In this document: in pieces, positions 6,705 through 15,152 of the stretch
Position numbering within the stretch: the stretch's first letter is position 1
Layout: the number at the start of each line of letters is the position of its first letter
Source of the DNA: a virus
Direction: 5' to 3' (one strand)
Virus record (IMG/VR): IMGVR_UViG_3300048839_001666
Span: 1-31,432 of that record
Length of the DNA: 31,432 nucleotides
Notes under the pieces: model-generated
The model's database searches: none
What the model was told of the DNA's origin: nothing
The model's input: only the letters and a program-made list of their open reading frames with translations
Program-made: the position numbers and the translations under genes

Positions 6705-9620
6705 TCAGTTCGGCCCGGAATCGCCCGCCGATTCCGCGTCGACCACCCGCGGGTGGGCCTCGTTGCCGGTGAAGAAGTCTTCGCCCCGGTAGTTGTTGTG
6801 CCACCAGTCCATCGCCTCTTCCGGCGAGCCGAACCGCAGGCCGCGGCCGTCCCGGTGGTGGTGCGTCCAGTTCCCCCCGGCGCCCGCCGTGTACGTGATG
6901 GCGTGCGGCAAGTCGGGCAGGTCGTCGTGGCGGAACTCGTCGTCGGTGTCCGGCTCCGGCCACGCCCCCTCCGCCCGCAGGCCCCGGGTCATCGCCGGCA
7001 AGGACTCGCGCGGGAAGTACATGTGCCAGCCGAACACCCCGCCCCGGTGGGCCATCTCGAGCCGGAGCACCGCTTCCCGGCCGTGGGTCGAGACGCCGTA
7101 GCGGCTGCGGCCGTCCGGGAGCGGCCTGTCGCCGGGGCCCGGGCGATAGAACCCGCCCGGGTGGAGGGCGTCCCCCTCTTTCATGTGGTGCCCGATGGCG
7201 TCCGCGTGCGCGGGCATGCCGTGGTCGCGCAGCCAGTCGGCGAGGGCGGAAGGCCCGCTCAGGTCGGTGATGAGGTACCGGCCGTTGAGTTCGTTGCCCT
7301 TCGCCGCCCGTTCGGCGAACCCGTCCATCAACTTCACGTGTTCGGGGTTGCTGTTCATCGCGTCAATCCTGGCGTACCGCAGTGGCTTACCTCGGGTGTA
7401 TTTTACGGCTTGCCTCGCCGCCGGGTCAAGGGGCCGACGCCGGTAGCGCCGCAGGTGCCCCTTGCTCAGTTCCGGGGGCGGTGCCTTCCTGGCCTCGTCG
7501 GGCTTCAACCCGGCGGTGCCGGGTCCGTGCGGGGTGTGGGCGCGCATGGCGGCCCGGACGAACGCCTTGCCGACGTCGTCCAGGGTGGCGCGCGGGGCCT
7601 CCGCCCGGGCGGCCGACAGGAACGCCTTCAGGAACGCTTGCTGCTTCCCGTTCACGTGGGCCCCGGGCAGGGTCTCGTAGAAGTTCGGGTTGGCCTTCCG
7701 GTAGCCCTCCGACACCCTGGTGTTGCCCTTGTTCAGGGCGAGCTTGTGGGCGTGCTTCGGGTCCACGCCGTTCTTGGCGAGGTAGCCCTCGACCAGGTGG
7801 TCGAGCACGACGCCCTTGCCGACGCGGTCCCAGTTGAGGGCGCCGGCAAGGTGGTGGCCGCGCGACTTCAGCAGCCGGCCGAGCTGGGCGTAGGCGTCCG
7901 GGGACGCGGCCGGGGCGCGGCCGCCGGGGTCGAGCGGGTCGTAGTCGGAGGGGGGCACGGCGGCGTCGCGGCGGACGTGGTCGGCGAGGCCCATCGACCC
8001 GCCCGGGGACAGGCCGAGGATGGCGGCGGCGGCGACGGACTTGACCCGCTTGTCGTCGATGTTGAAGGCCGACTCAAGCGCCTTGAACAGGGCAGGGTCC
8101 AGGGGCGGGCGGGCGCCCGGCTTGCTCACCTTGGCGGCGGCGCTGAGCCACTTGCGGGTGGCCCCGGCCCGGCGCAGGGCGTCGGCGGCGGGCACGCCCG
8201 GGGCGGTCGGGGTGCCCAGTTCGGGGTCGGCGCCGTCGTCGTCGGTGATGAGGTCGGCGGAGGCGTAGCGCAGGGGGCGGGCGGGGCGGGCGTAGCGGTG
8301 GGCGGCGACTTCCGAGCCGTATCGCAAAGTCGGCTCGGTCGCGAACGGGGGCAGCCCCGCCCCCCTTAATTGGTGCGCGTGCTCGCTACGCTGGGCGTGA
8401 ATTCGCCGCAGCGAGTCGATGATGCCGTCTCGCTCGGCGCGTTCCTGCTGCGTGCCGTCCTCGCCCTCGGGCAGGTGCGGGGCGAGCACCTCCAGCGCCC
8501 ACGGCGTGTTGTGCCGCATGCCGTCGATGAAATCTCTCGCCATCCCGGCGTCGGCATACGAATGCACCCACGCGGGGTCCCCGCCGGGCTGGTTGCTGTG
8601 CCACTGCTGGGCTTCCCGCAACGGGAACCGCCTGTCGGGGTGTGCCCGCACCGCCCCCAGCACCTTCCGGTCCAACTCCATGCCCTGGTGAATCCGGTCC
8701 CAGTTGTACGCCCCGGCCATCGGGTGGCCGTCGGCCTCCAGGGCGTGGCCGAGGTGGACGAACCGGCCGTGGTCGGGGCCGAACGCCAGTAACCCCGTGG
8801 CGAGGTCGTGGGCGGGATGCTCCGGGTCCAGGGTGCGGGTCAGATGGGTGAGCGCCCGGCCCAGCCGGGGGGCCACACCGTCCGGCCGGAAGTCGGGGTG
8901 GACCTCCTTCAACTCGAAGTGCGGGTCCACGGCGTACCGCAGGGGCCGACCCCTGCGGCGCATGCGGGCGGGCGGGGCGCCGGCTTCGGGTTCGGCCAGG
9001 TCGTCGTGGCGGAACTGCGGGTGGACCAACGACGTCGGGGACGCCCCCTCGAACCTCAGCCCCCGGGTCAGGCGAACCGCCTCCTCCGTGGTCAACCTGT
9101 GGGTGTGGTGGGACAGCGTCGAGCCACCCCCTCCGGCGTGGCTGAACTGCAGGGTTATCGCGTGCATCCCGGGCTTGGTCACCGAGTCATAGATGTCGTA
9201 CCTCGACCCGTCGACTGGCTTTCGGGAAAAACCCGGCGGGTACCACTGGGTGACCCGCGACCCCCGGACGACCTCGGCGTGGGCGGACAGGCCGTGGTCG
9301 GCGAGCCAGTCCGCGTAGATGCCGGAGTGGTCCGGGGGGACCTCCCCTCGGTCGTTGCCCCGGAGGAGGCCGTCATGCAGCGCCGCGTGGTCGGGGTGCG
9401 ACTTGACCTCGCCGATGGTGCGGGCGTACCGCACCGGCCGGCCCCCCCGGCGGCGCATGCGCACCGGCACCCCGCCGCGCTCGGCCAGCAGGGCCTCGGC
9501 CTCTTCCAGGGCGGCGGACACGTCGGCGTCGGTGACGCGCGGGGCGGGGGCGCGGGACTCCCGGGCGAGCCGGGCCAGTTCGCGGCGGGTCCAGAGAATC
9601 AGCAGCGGGTCGCGGTGCAT
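6705..9620 (-). CDS. Large modular protein with TIGR02996-like domains and P-[VL]-R-Y-A motifs
   Basis: 971 residues from ATG 9620. A helical N-terminus (1-50) precedes the first R-x-R-R-R-G-G-R-P-V-R-Y-A motif (about 62). Further copies lie near 226, 430-449 and 746. After motifs 1 and 4 follows a module of about 150 residues: H-P-x-H, then a YADWL..HG...HAdvv segment as in the Gemmata repeat-companion domain, then a beta-rich part ending in a helix with RGLRaEGA and FRHDD. The central part holds two copies (about 303 and 594) of another unit, AGAxNWDRvgxGxxLD, also found in the giant protein. No signal peptide, membrane segment or catalytic site is evident. Its place between portal and protease suggests a virion-internal protein. 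This is inference, and a host-derived repeat protein is the alternative. Confidence 0.75.
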   Translation of the reverse strand: MHRDPLLILWTRRELARLARESRAPAPRVTDADVSAALEEAEALLAERGGVPVRMRRRGGRPVRYARTIGEVKSHPDHAALHDGLLRGNDRGEVPPDHSGIYADWLADHGLSAHAEVVRGSRVTQWYPPGFSRKPVDGSRYDIYDSVTKPGMHAITLQFSHAGGGGSTLSHHTHRLTTEEAVRLTRGLRFEGASPTSLVHPQFRHDDLAEPEAGAPPARMRRRGRPLRYAVDPHFELKEVHPDFRPDGVAPRLGRALTHLTRTLDPEHPAHDLATGLLAFGPDHGRFVHLGHALEADGHPMAGAYNWDRIHQGMELDRKVLGAVRAHPDRRFPLREAQQWHSNQPGGDPAWVHSYADAGMARDFIDGMRHNTPWALEVLAPHLPEGEDGTQQERAERDGIIDSLRRIHAQRSEHAHQLRGAGLPPFATEPTLRYGSEVAAHRYARPARPLRYASADLITDDDGADPELGTPTAPGVPAADALRRAGATRKWLSAAAKVSKPGARPPLDPALFKALESAFNIDDKRVKSVAAAAILGLSPGGSMGLADHVRRDAAVPPSDYDPLDPGGRAPAASPDAYAQLGRLLKSRGHHLAGALNWDRVGKGVVLDHLVEGYLAKNGVDPKHAHKLALNKGNTRVSEGYRKANPNFYETLPGAHVNGKQQAFLKAFLSAARAEAPRATLDDVGKAFVRAAMRAHTPHGPGTAGLKPDEARKAPPPELSKGHLRRYRRRPLDPAARQAVKYTRGKPLRYARIDAMNSNPEHVKLMDGFAERAAKGNELNGRYLITDLSGPSALADWLRDHGMPAHADAIGHHMKEGDALHPGGFYRPGPGDRPLPDGRSRYGVSTHGREAVLRLEMAHRGGVFGWHMYFPRESLPAMTRGLRAEGAWPEPDTDDEFRHDDLPDLPHAITYTAGAGGNWTHHHRDGRGLRFGSPEEAMDWWHNNYRGEDFFTGNEAHPRVVDAESAGDSGPN

Positions 9621-9683
9621 GGCGGGGTGGCCCCGGGGAGGTGGGAGGCGGGGAGGTTGGGGAAGTGGCGGGCGGGAAGCGGG

Positions 9684-10499
9684 TCAGGCGCCGGGGTGGT
9701 TGGCGGCGTGGCGGGCGAGCATGCCCCGGAGGTGTTCGGCGACGTGGTCGTGGCCCCGCTCCTGCGCCCAGTCGGCGGCGGCGTGCAGGGCCGTCGGGTC
9801 CATCGTGTCGAGCGCGTGCAGGGCGAACTTGTGCAACTCGCGACCGTGCTCCTCCGGCACGGCGGGTTCCATCCAGTCGTAGCGGGGGGCGGAGAACCAG
9901 TTCGTCGGGCCGTGCCGGGTGCCGTAGTGGGCCGGGTCGAACAGCCGGGCCGCCTCCCGCAGCATGTAGGTGCGGTGGGCCAACTCGACCGACTTGGGGT
10001 GCCCAGCCTGCCACTGCCGCGCACCCTCCCGCGAACTGCGGCCGGCCGGGTCGTCGTGGATGTCTACCCAGCCGGTCGTGCCGTCGCGGCGCTTCACCGG
10101 TCGCTGGAACCACATGTTCTGCCCGGCCCGGCGGGAGCCGTCCGGGAAGTAGGCGTAGAGCAGCGCCCCGGGGTGGCCGGTGTCCCGCATGTTGGCGATG
10201 CGGATTCGTTGCTCGGCCTCGGCCGCGTCGGCGTAGCGGTGCCCGGGCGACTCGTGCAGCACCCGCCCGGCGTGTGGCCCGTCTCCCACCCCAATCACCC
10301 GCCAGACCGGCATCGGCGGCTCGTGCGGCTGCGGCATGCGGCCCTCCCCGGCGTACCTGACCGGCCGCCCGGCGCGGCCGTCCCGGGTGTATTTTACGGC
10401 GGCGCCCCGCCCGGAGGCAAGGCGGGCGTAGCGCAGGGCCTTCTCGCGCGGCAGGGGGGCGAGCCAGTAGTCGACGTCGTCGCGGCGGCGGGCGGTCAT
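9684..10499 (-). CDS. Modular-family protein with two N-terminal R-Y-A motifs
   Basis: 271 residues from ATG 10499. The N-terminus carries KALRYA (about 20-25), AAVKYTRDG and then RAGRPVRYA (about 40-46), the same arginine-tyrosine tags that separate modules in the 971- and 1871-residue proteins. The remaining 220 residues form one globular-looking domain rich in aromatics and His, with no membrane segment. Examples are WRVIGVGDGPHAG and, near the C-terminus, a helical stretch with LHAAADWAQERGHDHVAEHL. That last stretch resembles the YADWL...HAdlI signature. It lies 63 bp before the 971-residue gene and is probably a co-transcribed partner. Function unknown. Confidence 0.65.
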   Translation of the reverse strand: MTARRRDDVDYWLAPLPREKALRYARLASGRGAAVKYTRDGRAGRPVRYAGEGRMPQPHEPPMPVWRVIGVGDGPHAGRVLHESPGHRYADAAEAEQRIRIANMRDTGHPGALLYAYFPDGSRRAGQNMWFQRPVKRRDGTTGWVDIHDDPAGRSSREGARQWQAGHPKSVELAHRTYMLREAARLFDPAHYGTRHGPTNWFSAPRYDWMEPAVPEEHGRELHKFALHALDTMDPTALHAAADWAQERGHDHVAEHLRGMLARHAANHPGA

Positions 10500-10577
10500 G
10501 GCGGGGACTCGTGGGGAGGTGCGGGCGGGAGGTGGCGGGAGCGGGCCGGGGCGAACGGCGGCCCGCCGGGGTGCCGG

Positions 10578-10943
10578 TCAGCCGCCGTGGCAGACCGGGC
10601 AGTATTCGTGGTCGTCGTCGTCATCACCGCCGTCGCCCCAGCCGCCCGACGGCGGTTGCGGCACCGGGCAGGCGTAGACGAACCGGGCCTCGGCCAGGTT
10701 GAGCGAGTGCAGCCGGCCGTGGGCGACGGGCAGGACGTTGCCCGGGTTCAACAGGTGGTCGGTGTGGACGCGGCAGGCGTCGGCGGCCTCCTCCTCGGGC
10801 AGGTCGCACCAGAACTCCTGGCCGTCCTCGTAGGTCACACACAGCCGGACGTAGCGCTCGGGCTGCTCCTTCGGCGGGGCCGGCCTTGGGGGCGATTCGG
10901 GCGGGGCCGGCGGGTCGGGTCGGTCGGGGGTGGTCATGGTCAC
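10578..10943 (-). CDS. Hypothetical acidic protein with C-terminal CPVC motif
   Basis: A GTG at 10943 has GAGGG 7 nt upstream, giving 121 residues beginning MTMTTPDRPDPP. ATG 10937 is an in-frame alternative. A Pro-rich N-terminus is followed by a small alpha/beta core (RYVRLCVTYEDGQEFWCDL, then helices), a run of Asp and a terminal EYCPVCHGG that may bind a metal. It starts 10 bp after the stop of the upstream gene and ends the operon that begins with the glycosyltransferases. I recognise no family. Confidence 0.6.
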   Translation of the reverse strand: MTMTTPDRPDPPAPPESPPRPAPPKEQPERYVRLCVTYEDGQEFWCDLPEEEAADACRVHTDHLLNPGNVLPVAHGRLHSLNLAEARFVYACPVPQPPSGGWGDGGDDDDDHEYCPVCHGG

Positions 10944-10953
10944 GGCGCGGCCC

Positions 10954-11211
10954 TCACTCCGCGTAAGATTCCGGCGCCCCCGAATAGGGCAGCGCCTCCT
11001 GGTCAACCGTCACGGCCACCCGCACGCCCGGCTGCGCCACGACGGTGAACTCGTACACGTCGCCGCAGCCGCGCTCGCGCCGGAGCGTGCGCCGCAGCGT
11101 GCCGAGGAACATCTTGTCGCCCGGGATGTCGGCCCAGACGCCCGCGCCCCTCTCGGTGTCCACCGGGTGCGGGGCCTCGCCCCCGCCCGGATTCTCGTCG
11201 TCCTCGTGCAT
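10954..11211 (-). CDS. Hypothetical 85-residue protein
   Basis: It starts at ATG 11211, behind a G-rich ribosome site in the 13-bp gap after the GT75-like gene. The N-terminus is acidic and the core is beta-rich (YEFTVVAQPGVRVAVTVDQEA). There are no cysteine clusters or membrane segments. By position it belongs to the glycosylation operon. Function cannot be assigned. Confidence 0.6.
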   Translation of the reverse strand: MHEDDENPGGGEAPHPVDTERGAGVWADIPGDKMFLGTLRRTLRRERGCGDVYEFTVVAQPGVRVAVTVDQEALPYSGAPESYAE

Positions 11212-11224
11212 CGCTCCCCCCCTC

Positions 11225-12322
11225 TCAGCGGAACAGGTTCGCCCAGTCGCGGCAGCGCGTGGCGTAGTCGGCCAGCACCCGGTGGTACTGGGTCGGCACG
11301 TGCTCGTCGCGCTTCAGAATCTCCAGCATGTTGGTCGCCACCTCGAAGGCCACCTCGGCGTAGGGCACCCCGGCCGACCGCCCGACGTAGGCCGTCGCGC
11401 CGTTGAGCAGCCCCTCGAAGTACGGCTGGATGAGGTTGGTGACGTGCTCGGCCACCGCCTCCTTGCGCGGGTCGCCCTCCTTGGTGTGCAGGCCGATTGG
11501 CTCGCCGAAGGTGAAGGCGTGGCCCTTCAGGTCGGCGCACGCCTTGGCGAACCGGCAACTCCACACGTCGTCGTGGCGGCGGATGACCCAGCCGGAGTCG
11601 AGCTTGTAGTCGGGCGGCTGGTAGAACGCCGGCACCAGCTCCCGGGACAGCTGGCAGTTCATGATGGAGCAGGGCAGCTTCTGGGCCGGGCCGACCAGCA
11701 CGTAGCCGCGGAAGGACCGGTGCGGGTCCGACACGGCCGACCCCATGCCGGCCAGGTCGAACCGGATTTTGTCGATGCCGTTGATATCCGGCGTGCCGCT
11801 CCAGAGGCCCTGGTTGAACGCGGGCACCACCCGGGCGTGGGTGCGGCGCCCGGCGACGTGGTTCTCGGCGCGGTACTCGTAGGGCACGCCCCGGGAGACC
11901 AGGTGCGAGCCGCCGGTCAGGAAGGACGTGGCGTTGACCCAGCCGTCGGCGTCGTCGGCGTCCACCACCGACGCGGCCACCTCCCGGCCGACCGGAATCT
12001 TGTCCATGTACTCGGGCTCGACCCGCAGGTCCACGTCGTCGTCGAGCGTGATGATTCCGTCGTGGCCGTCCTTGTGGGCGAGCCACAGCGCGAAGTTTTT
12101 CGACGACGGCGACTTCCTCGGGACGAACCGGTTCTCGACGGCCCGGCCCATGAGCCGCTCGCGGTCGGCGTAGCGGTAGACGCGGAAGTTCGACGGCCAG
12201 CCGGACGCCGGGACGTCGCCGTCGGTGTCGTCGATGATGCACACGTCGACGTGGTCGCGGACCGGGTCGAGGAAGTCGAGGTTCGGTTGCCGGATGGTCG
12301 GCATCGCGAGTAGCCAGTTCAT
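11225..12322 (-). CDS. GT75-like glycosyltransferase/mutase (reversibly glycosylated polypeptide family)
   Basis: 365 residues from ATG 12322, overlapping the upstream stop (ATGA). The features match the family of UDP-arabinopyranose mutases/reversibly glycosylated polypeptides. They are: an N-terminal LLAMPTIRQ strand; SKNFALWLA before a D-D-D metal-site motif (ITLDDDVD, residues 92-98); an AFNQGLW...PDINGID segment (168-184, compare the family's GLWLNIPDYDA); the CSIMNCQLSRELVPAFY stretch; and RRHDDVWSCRFAKA (248-260, compare RYDDMWAGWCVK). Such enzymes interconvert ring forms of UDP-sugars or become autoglycosylated on Arg. With two neighbouring glycosyltransferases this suggests virion or host-surface glycosylation. 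Exact substrate unknown. Confidence 0.7.
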   Translation of the reverse strand: MNWLLAMPTIRQPNLDFLDPVRDHVDVCIIDDTDGDVPASGWPSNFRVYRYADRERLMGRAVENRFVPRKSPSSKNFALWLAHKDGHDGIITLDDDVDLRVEPEYMDKIPVGREVAASVVDADDADGWVNATSFLTGGSHLVSRGVPYEYRAENHVAGRRTHARVVPAFNQGLWSGTPDINGIDKIRFDLAGMGSAVSDPHRSFRGYVLVGPAQKLPCSIMNCQLSRELVPAFYQPPDYKLDSGWVIRRHDDVWSCRFAKACADLKGHAFTFGEPIGLHTKEGDPRKEAVAEHVTNLIQPYFEGLLNGATAYVGRSAGVPYAEVAFEVATNMLEILKRDEHVPTQYHRVLADYATRCRDWANLFR

Positions 12323-13797
12323 TTTACCCCCGTCAGAATCATGATTTCGGCGTCGCCCGGGGGCACGCCCTCGAGCACCGGGTTGCCGTCCGGCCCGGTG
12401 CCGTACCGCAGCTGGTGGTGCCACCGCAGGTCGCGGAAGCCGGCCGACTCCAGCAGGTGGTGGAACTGCTCCATGCCGAGCATGTGCCGGTCGAACGGCG
12501 TCCCCGGCGTGGCCCCGACCTGGGGCGTCGAGAACGCGCAGCGCCCGCCCGGCCGCAGGGCCTCGTACGCCGCGGCCACGCAGGCCGACTGGGCGGCCCA
12601 GGGCAGGTGTTCGAGCACCTCGAAGCAGGTGACCAGGTCGAACGACTCCGGCCGGGCCTCGTCGGGCAAGGCCCCCGAGGACAGGTCCGCCTGGAGGAAC
12701 GCCACCTCGTGCGGCTCGCCCGGCCCGGCGTGGTGCTCCCGGGCCCAGGCCACGCTCTCGGCGTCGGCGTCCAGCCCGACGAACCGCCGGCAGGGCACCA
12801 GGTCGGCCCCGTAGCCGGTGCCCGAGCCCAGGTCCAGGACGTTGTCGTGCGGGCCGCACAGGTCGGCCGCGAACAGGTAGCGCGAGCGGTGGTCGGCCAT
12901 CACCTCGCGCACGCCCGGCAGGGAGCGCTCGCGCGGGCCGGAGGCGTAGGCCCCGTACAGCCCGCCCAGCTGGCGGCAGCGCTCGCGGTCGCCGTAGCGC
13001 TCGACGCAGCGCAGGGCCGCCATCACCTTGTCCATGTCGCGCTGGCCCTCGTCGTGGTGCTGGTGGTACACCATCAACACCTTGTTCAGGCTCGGCGAGT
13101 CGGGCGAGCGGAGGAGGCTGGTCTCGACCCCCAGACACTGGCGGCGCTCCATGAAGTCCACGTCCACCGGGCCCCAGTTCTCGAACTCGCGGAAGCCGCC
13201 CATCCAGCGCCAGTTGGCCATCGACGTGGCCCACCAGACCTCGCTGTTCCATTCCCCGTCGCCGCGCCGCTCCTGCACGTTGTTGGAGTACGACGGGTTG
13301 CCCTCGTTGCGGTCGTAGAAGCCCGGCACCTCGCGCAGCACGTTCAGGTCGGCCTTCCAGTCGAACTCGTCGTAGACTTCCGGCGGGGCCGGGAGCCAGT
13401 AGGGGATGGCCGTGTGCCACTTCTCGGGCTCGGCCGTGGCCGCGTCGTACGCGACCCGCAGGGCGTCGGGGGGCGCCATGATTTCCGGGTGGGACGACAC
13501 CAGCACCTCGCCGAAGGCGAACAGGCTGGCCGCGTTCCTGAGTGCGCAGCCGTCGCGCCACTTGCCCGGCTCCTTCGGCTTGCCCAGGTCGCGGGCCGCG
13601 TCCAGCACGCGCAGGGGCAGCCCCCGGGCCTTGAACTCGCGGCACACCTCCAGGGTGTCGTCGGAGGAGCCGTCGTCCACGAGCAGGTACTCCCACTCGT
13701 CCGCCGGCAGGGTCTGCGTCAGGTACGTCTCCAGCGCCCGACGCAGGAGCGAGCCGCGGTTGAACGTAGATACTATGACTGATACTTTGATGGGCAC
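12319..13797 (-). CDS. GT2 glycosyltransferase fused to class I methyltransferase
   Basis: 492 residues from GTG 13797, with GGAG 8 nt upstream. Residues 1-265 are a GT-A/GT2 domain: VSVIVSTFNR, YLLVDDGSSDDT (38-48, metal/nucleotide binding) and NWGPVDVDFMER (208-218), which serves as the acceptor-side acidic motif. Residues about 300-492 are a class I SAM methyltransferase: NVLDLGSGTGYG (319-330), FVGLDAD (339-345), DLVTCFEVLEHLP (387-399) and a GG..FSTP loop. The fusion suggests that a sugar is transferred and then methylated. The first codons (GTA TCA GTC ATA GTA TCT) are AT-rich for this genome, which could keep the initiation region unstructured. Confidence 0.85.
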   Translation of the reverse strand: MPIKVSVIVSTFNRGSLLRRALETYLTQTLPADEWEYLLVDDGSSDDTLEVCREFKARGLPLRVLDAARDLGKPKEPGKWRDGCALRNAASLFAFGEVLVSSHPEIMAPPDALRVAYDAATAEPEKWHTAIPYWLPAPPEVYDEFDWKADLNVLREVPGFYDRNEGNPSYSNNVQERRGDGEWNSEVWWATSMANWRWMGGFREFENWGPVDVDFMERRQCLGVETSLLRSPDSPSLNKVLMVYHQHHDEGQRDMDKVMAALRCVERYGDRERCRQLGGLYGAYASGPRERSLPGVREVMADHRSRYLFAADLCGPHDNVLDLGSGTGYGADLVPCRRFVGLDADAESVAWAREHHAGPGEPHEVAFLQADLSSGALPDEARPESFDLVTCFEVLEHLPWAAQSACVAAAYEALRPGGRCAFSTPQVGATPGTPFDRHMLGMEQFHHLLESAGFRDLRWHHQLRYGTGPDGNPVLEGVPPGDAEIMILTGVK

Positions 13798-13801
13798 GGG
13801 T

Positions 13802-14248
13802 TCAACTCCGGCGGGTCCAGAGGGTCCGCAGCCCGCCCTCGGCGGCGGGGAGCGAGTCCCGGTGAATGACTTCCAGGCGGCCCCGGAACCACAGCGGCAC
13901 GCCGGCGGCGTCGCGCGCGGCGCGGAAGTGCAGCAGGTTGCCGCGGGGCGTCTCGAGGAACAGGTGCGGCGACCAGCGCACGCGCCGGCCGAAGCGCAGC
14001 CGCAGCGACCGGAAGCCGCCGCGCACGAACAGCAGCCACGCCGCCGCGGCGTAGCAGTTCGACCGCCGCTCCGGGGTGACGTAGCGGCGGCGCACGCGGC
14101 AGTCGCGCGGCGGCGGCGGGCCGTCCGGGAACCAGCCCAGCAGCCGGCCCGCCACCATCAGGGCGAACCAGGGCAGGAAGGCGGCGGCGGCGACCAGCAG
14201 CCACGCCAGGGCGGCCGGGCCGGGCGCGCGGGGCTGGCGGCGGGTCAC
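13802..14248 (-). CDS. Small basic membrane protein
   Basis: 148 residues from GTG 14248, which overlaps the upstream stop (GTGA). An N-terminal transmembrane segment (about residues 11-39, ALAWLLVAAAAFLPWFALMV) precedes a strongly basic, aromatic soluble part rich in Arg (RSLRLRFGRRVRWSPHLFLE). It is translationally coupled in the glycosylation operon. It may anchor the enzymes or act on the envelope. No family is recognised. Confidence 0.65.
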   Translation of the reverse strand: MTRRQPRAPGPAALAWLLVAAAAFLPWFALMVAGRLLGWFPDGPPPPRDCRVRRRYVTPERRSNCYAAAAWLLFVRGGFRSLRLRFGRRVRWSPHLFLETPRGNLLHFRAARDAAGVPLWFRGRLEVIHRDSLPAAEGGLRTLWTRRS

Positions 14249-14700
14249 GGCAACTCCCGGAAGAACTCGTAGGGCACCGGCGGCGGCATGGCGCCGGCGG
14301 CGTACATCTCGGGGCCGATGGCGGCCCGCAGCTTGGCCAGGTGGCGGGCCACCACGCGGGCGTGTTCGGGGGTGCCGACATCGCCCCACTCGAACGACCG
14401 CCAGGCGTTGTCGAGGGAGTCCCAGGCGGACTCGCACAGGGCCGCCCGGCGGCGCCACTCCGTCGGCCAGGAGCCGCCGTAGGCGCCCAGCAGGTCGGGC
14501 CGCAGCACGGCCGCCCCCTCGGCCCCGTAGGCGTCGGCCAGCCAGCGCCGGTGGGCCGAGGCCAGTTCCCAGTTCTCCCGGCACGCCTCGGCGTCGAACG
14601 GGAACCGGGCCAGGTCGGACGGGGCCACCGGGGCGCCCAGGTCCCACGGGGCCAGCACGGACAGCGCGGCGGACAGCGCGGCGGACAGCAGGCAACCCAT
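14245..14700 (-). CDS. Exported or membrane-anchored hypothetical protein
   Basis: 151 residues starting MGCLLSAALSAALSVLAPWD at ATG 14700, with GGAGGTGGAG upstream. The first about 18 residues are hydrophobic and look like a signal or anchor sequence. A Cys at position 3 is too close to the N-terminus for a standard lipobox. The rest is helical and rich in Ala, Trp and Arg, with no catalytic motif. Start and stop both overlap neighbours, so it is tightly coupled to the small membrane proteins on each side. Confidence 0.6.
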   Translation of the reverse strand: MGCLLSAALSAALSVLAPWDLGAPVAPSDLARFPFDAEACRENWELASAHRRWLADAYGAEGAAVLRPDLLGAYGGSWPTEWRRRAALCESAWDSLDNAWRSFEWGDVGTPEHARVVARHLAKLRAAIGPEMYAAGAMPPPVPYEFFRELP

Positions 14701-14852
14701 CACTCCACCTCCGGGTCGGCCTTGATGGCGGGACAGTCGCGGCAGTCGCAGGGCTTCTCGGCCCAGACCAGCAGCGACGCCCCGGCGTAGACGGCCAGCG
14801 CCAGCAGGGCCAGCCCGCCCAGGAACGCCGCCGTGTCCTTCCAGTCGTCCAC
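14700..14852 (-). CDS. 50-residue single-pass membrane protein with CDCRDC motif
   Basis: GTG 14852 begins VDDWKDTAAFLGGL, 3 bp after the upstream stop, and the TGA overlaps the next ATG. One hydrophobic helix (about 9-29) is followed by a short tail containing C-x-C-x-x-C. The overlapping stop/start pair and the membrane-then-cysteine layout argue that it is real despite its size. Small cysteine-tailed membrane proteins in phages include spanin- and holin-like factors, but nothing here proves that role. Confidence 0.55.
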   Translation of the reverse strand: MDDWKDTAAFLGGLALLALAVYAGASLLVWAEKPCDCRDCPAIKADPEVE

Positions 14853-14855
14853 CGC

Positions 14856-15152
14856 TCACCAGTCCCACTCTTCGGCCGTGACCTTCGCCCCCTTGGAGGC
14901 CAGCCACGGCAACAGTTCGCCCTTGAAGCAGCCCGGGCACAGGTCCACGGAAACCTCGTCGCCCCAGCCGCCGTCGGGGTAGTTGCGCCCGGACTTGTGC
15001 CGGACGACCACCCGCAGTTCGGTCTCGCCCACGTCGTGGCCGGCCGCCCAGTCGCCGCCCGGCCCGGCCAGCCGGCCGCACAGGTCGCAGGTGCGGGAGG
15101 CGAGGCGGGTGACCTTCCGGGCCTCCTCGACGGTCTCGTACGTGCGGGCCAT
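14856..15152 (-). CDS. Small zinc-ribbon protein
   Basis: 98 residues from ATG 15152, overlapping the stop of the glycosyltransferase (ATGA). Two C-x-x-C knuckles, CDLCGR (about 22-27) and CPGCFKG (about 72-78), are separated by a beta-rich loop and would hold one zinc. The C-terminus is acidic and Trp-rich. Such small proteins are common in phages and may bind nucleic acid or a protein partner. Confidence 0.7.
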   Translation of the reverse strand: MARTYETVEEARKVTRLASRTCDLCGRLAGPGGDWAAGHDVGETELRVVVRHKSGRNYPDGGWGDEVSVDLCPGCFKGELLPWLASKGAKVTAEEWDW

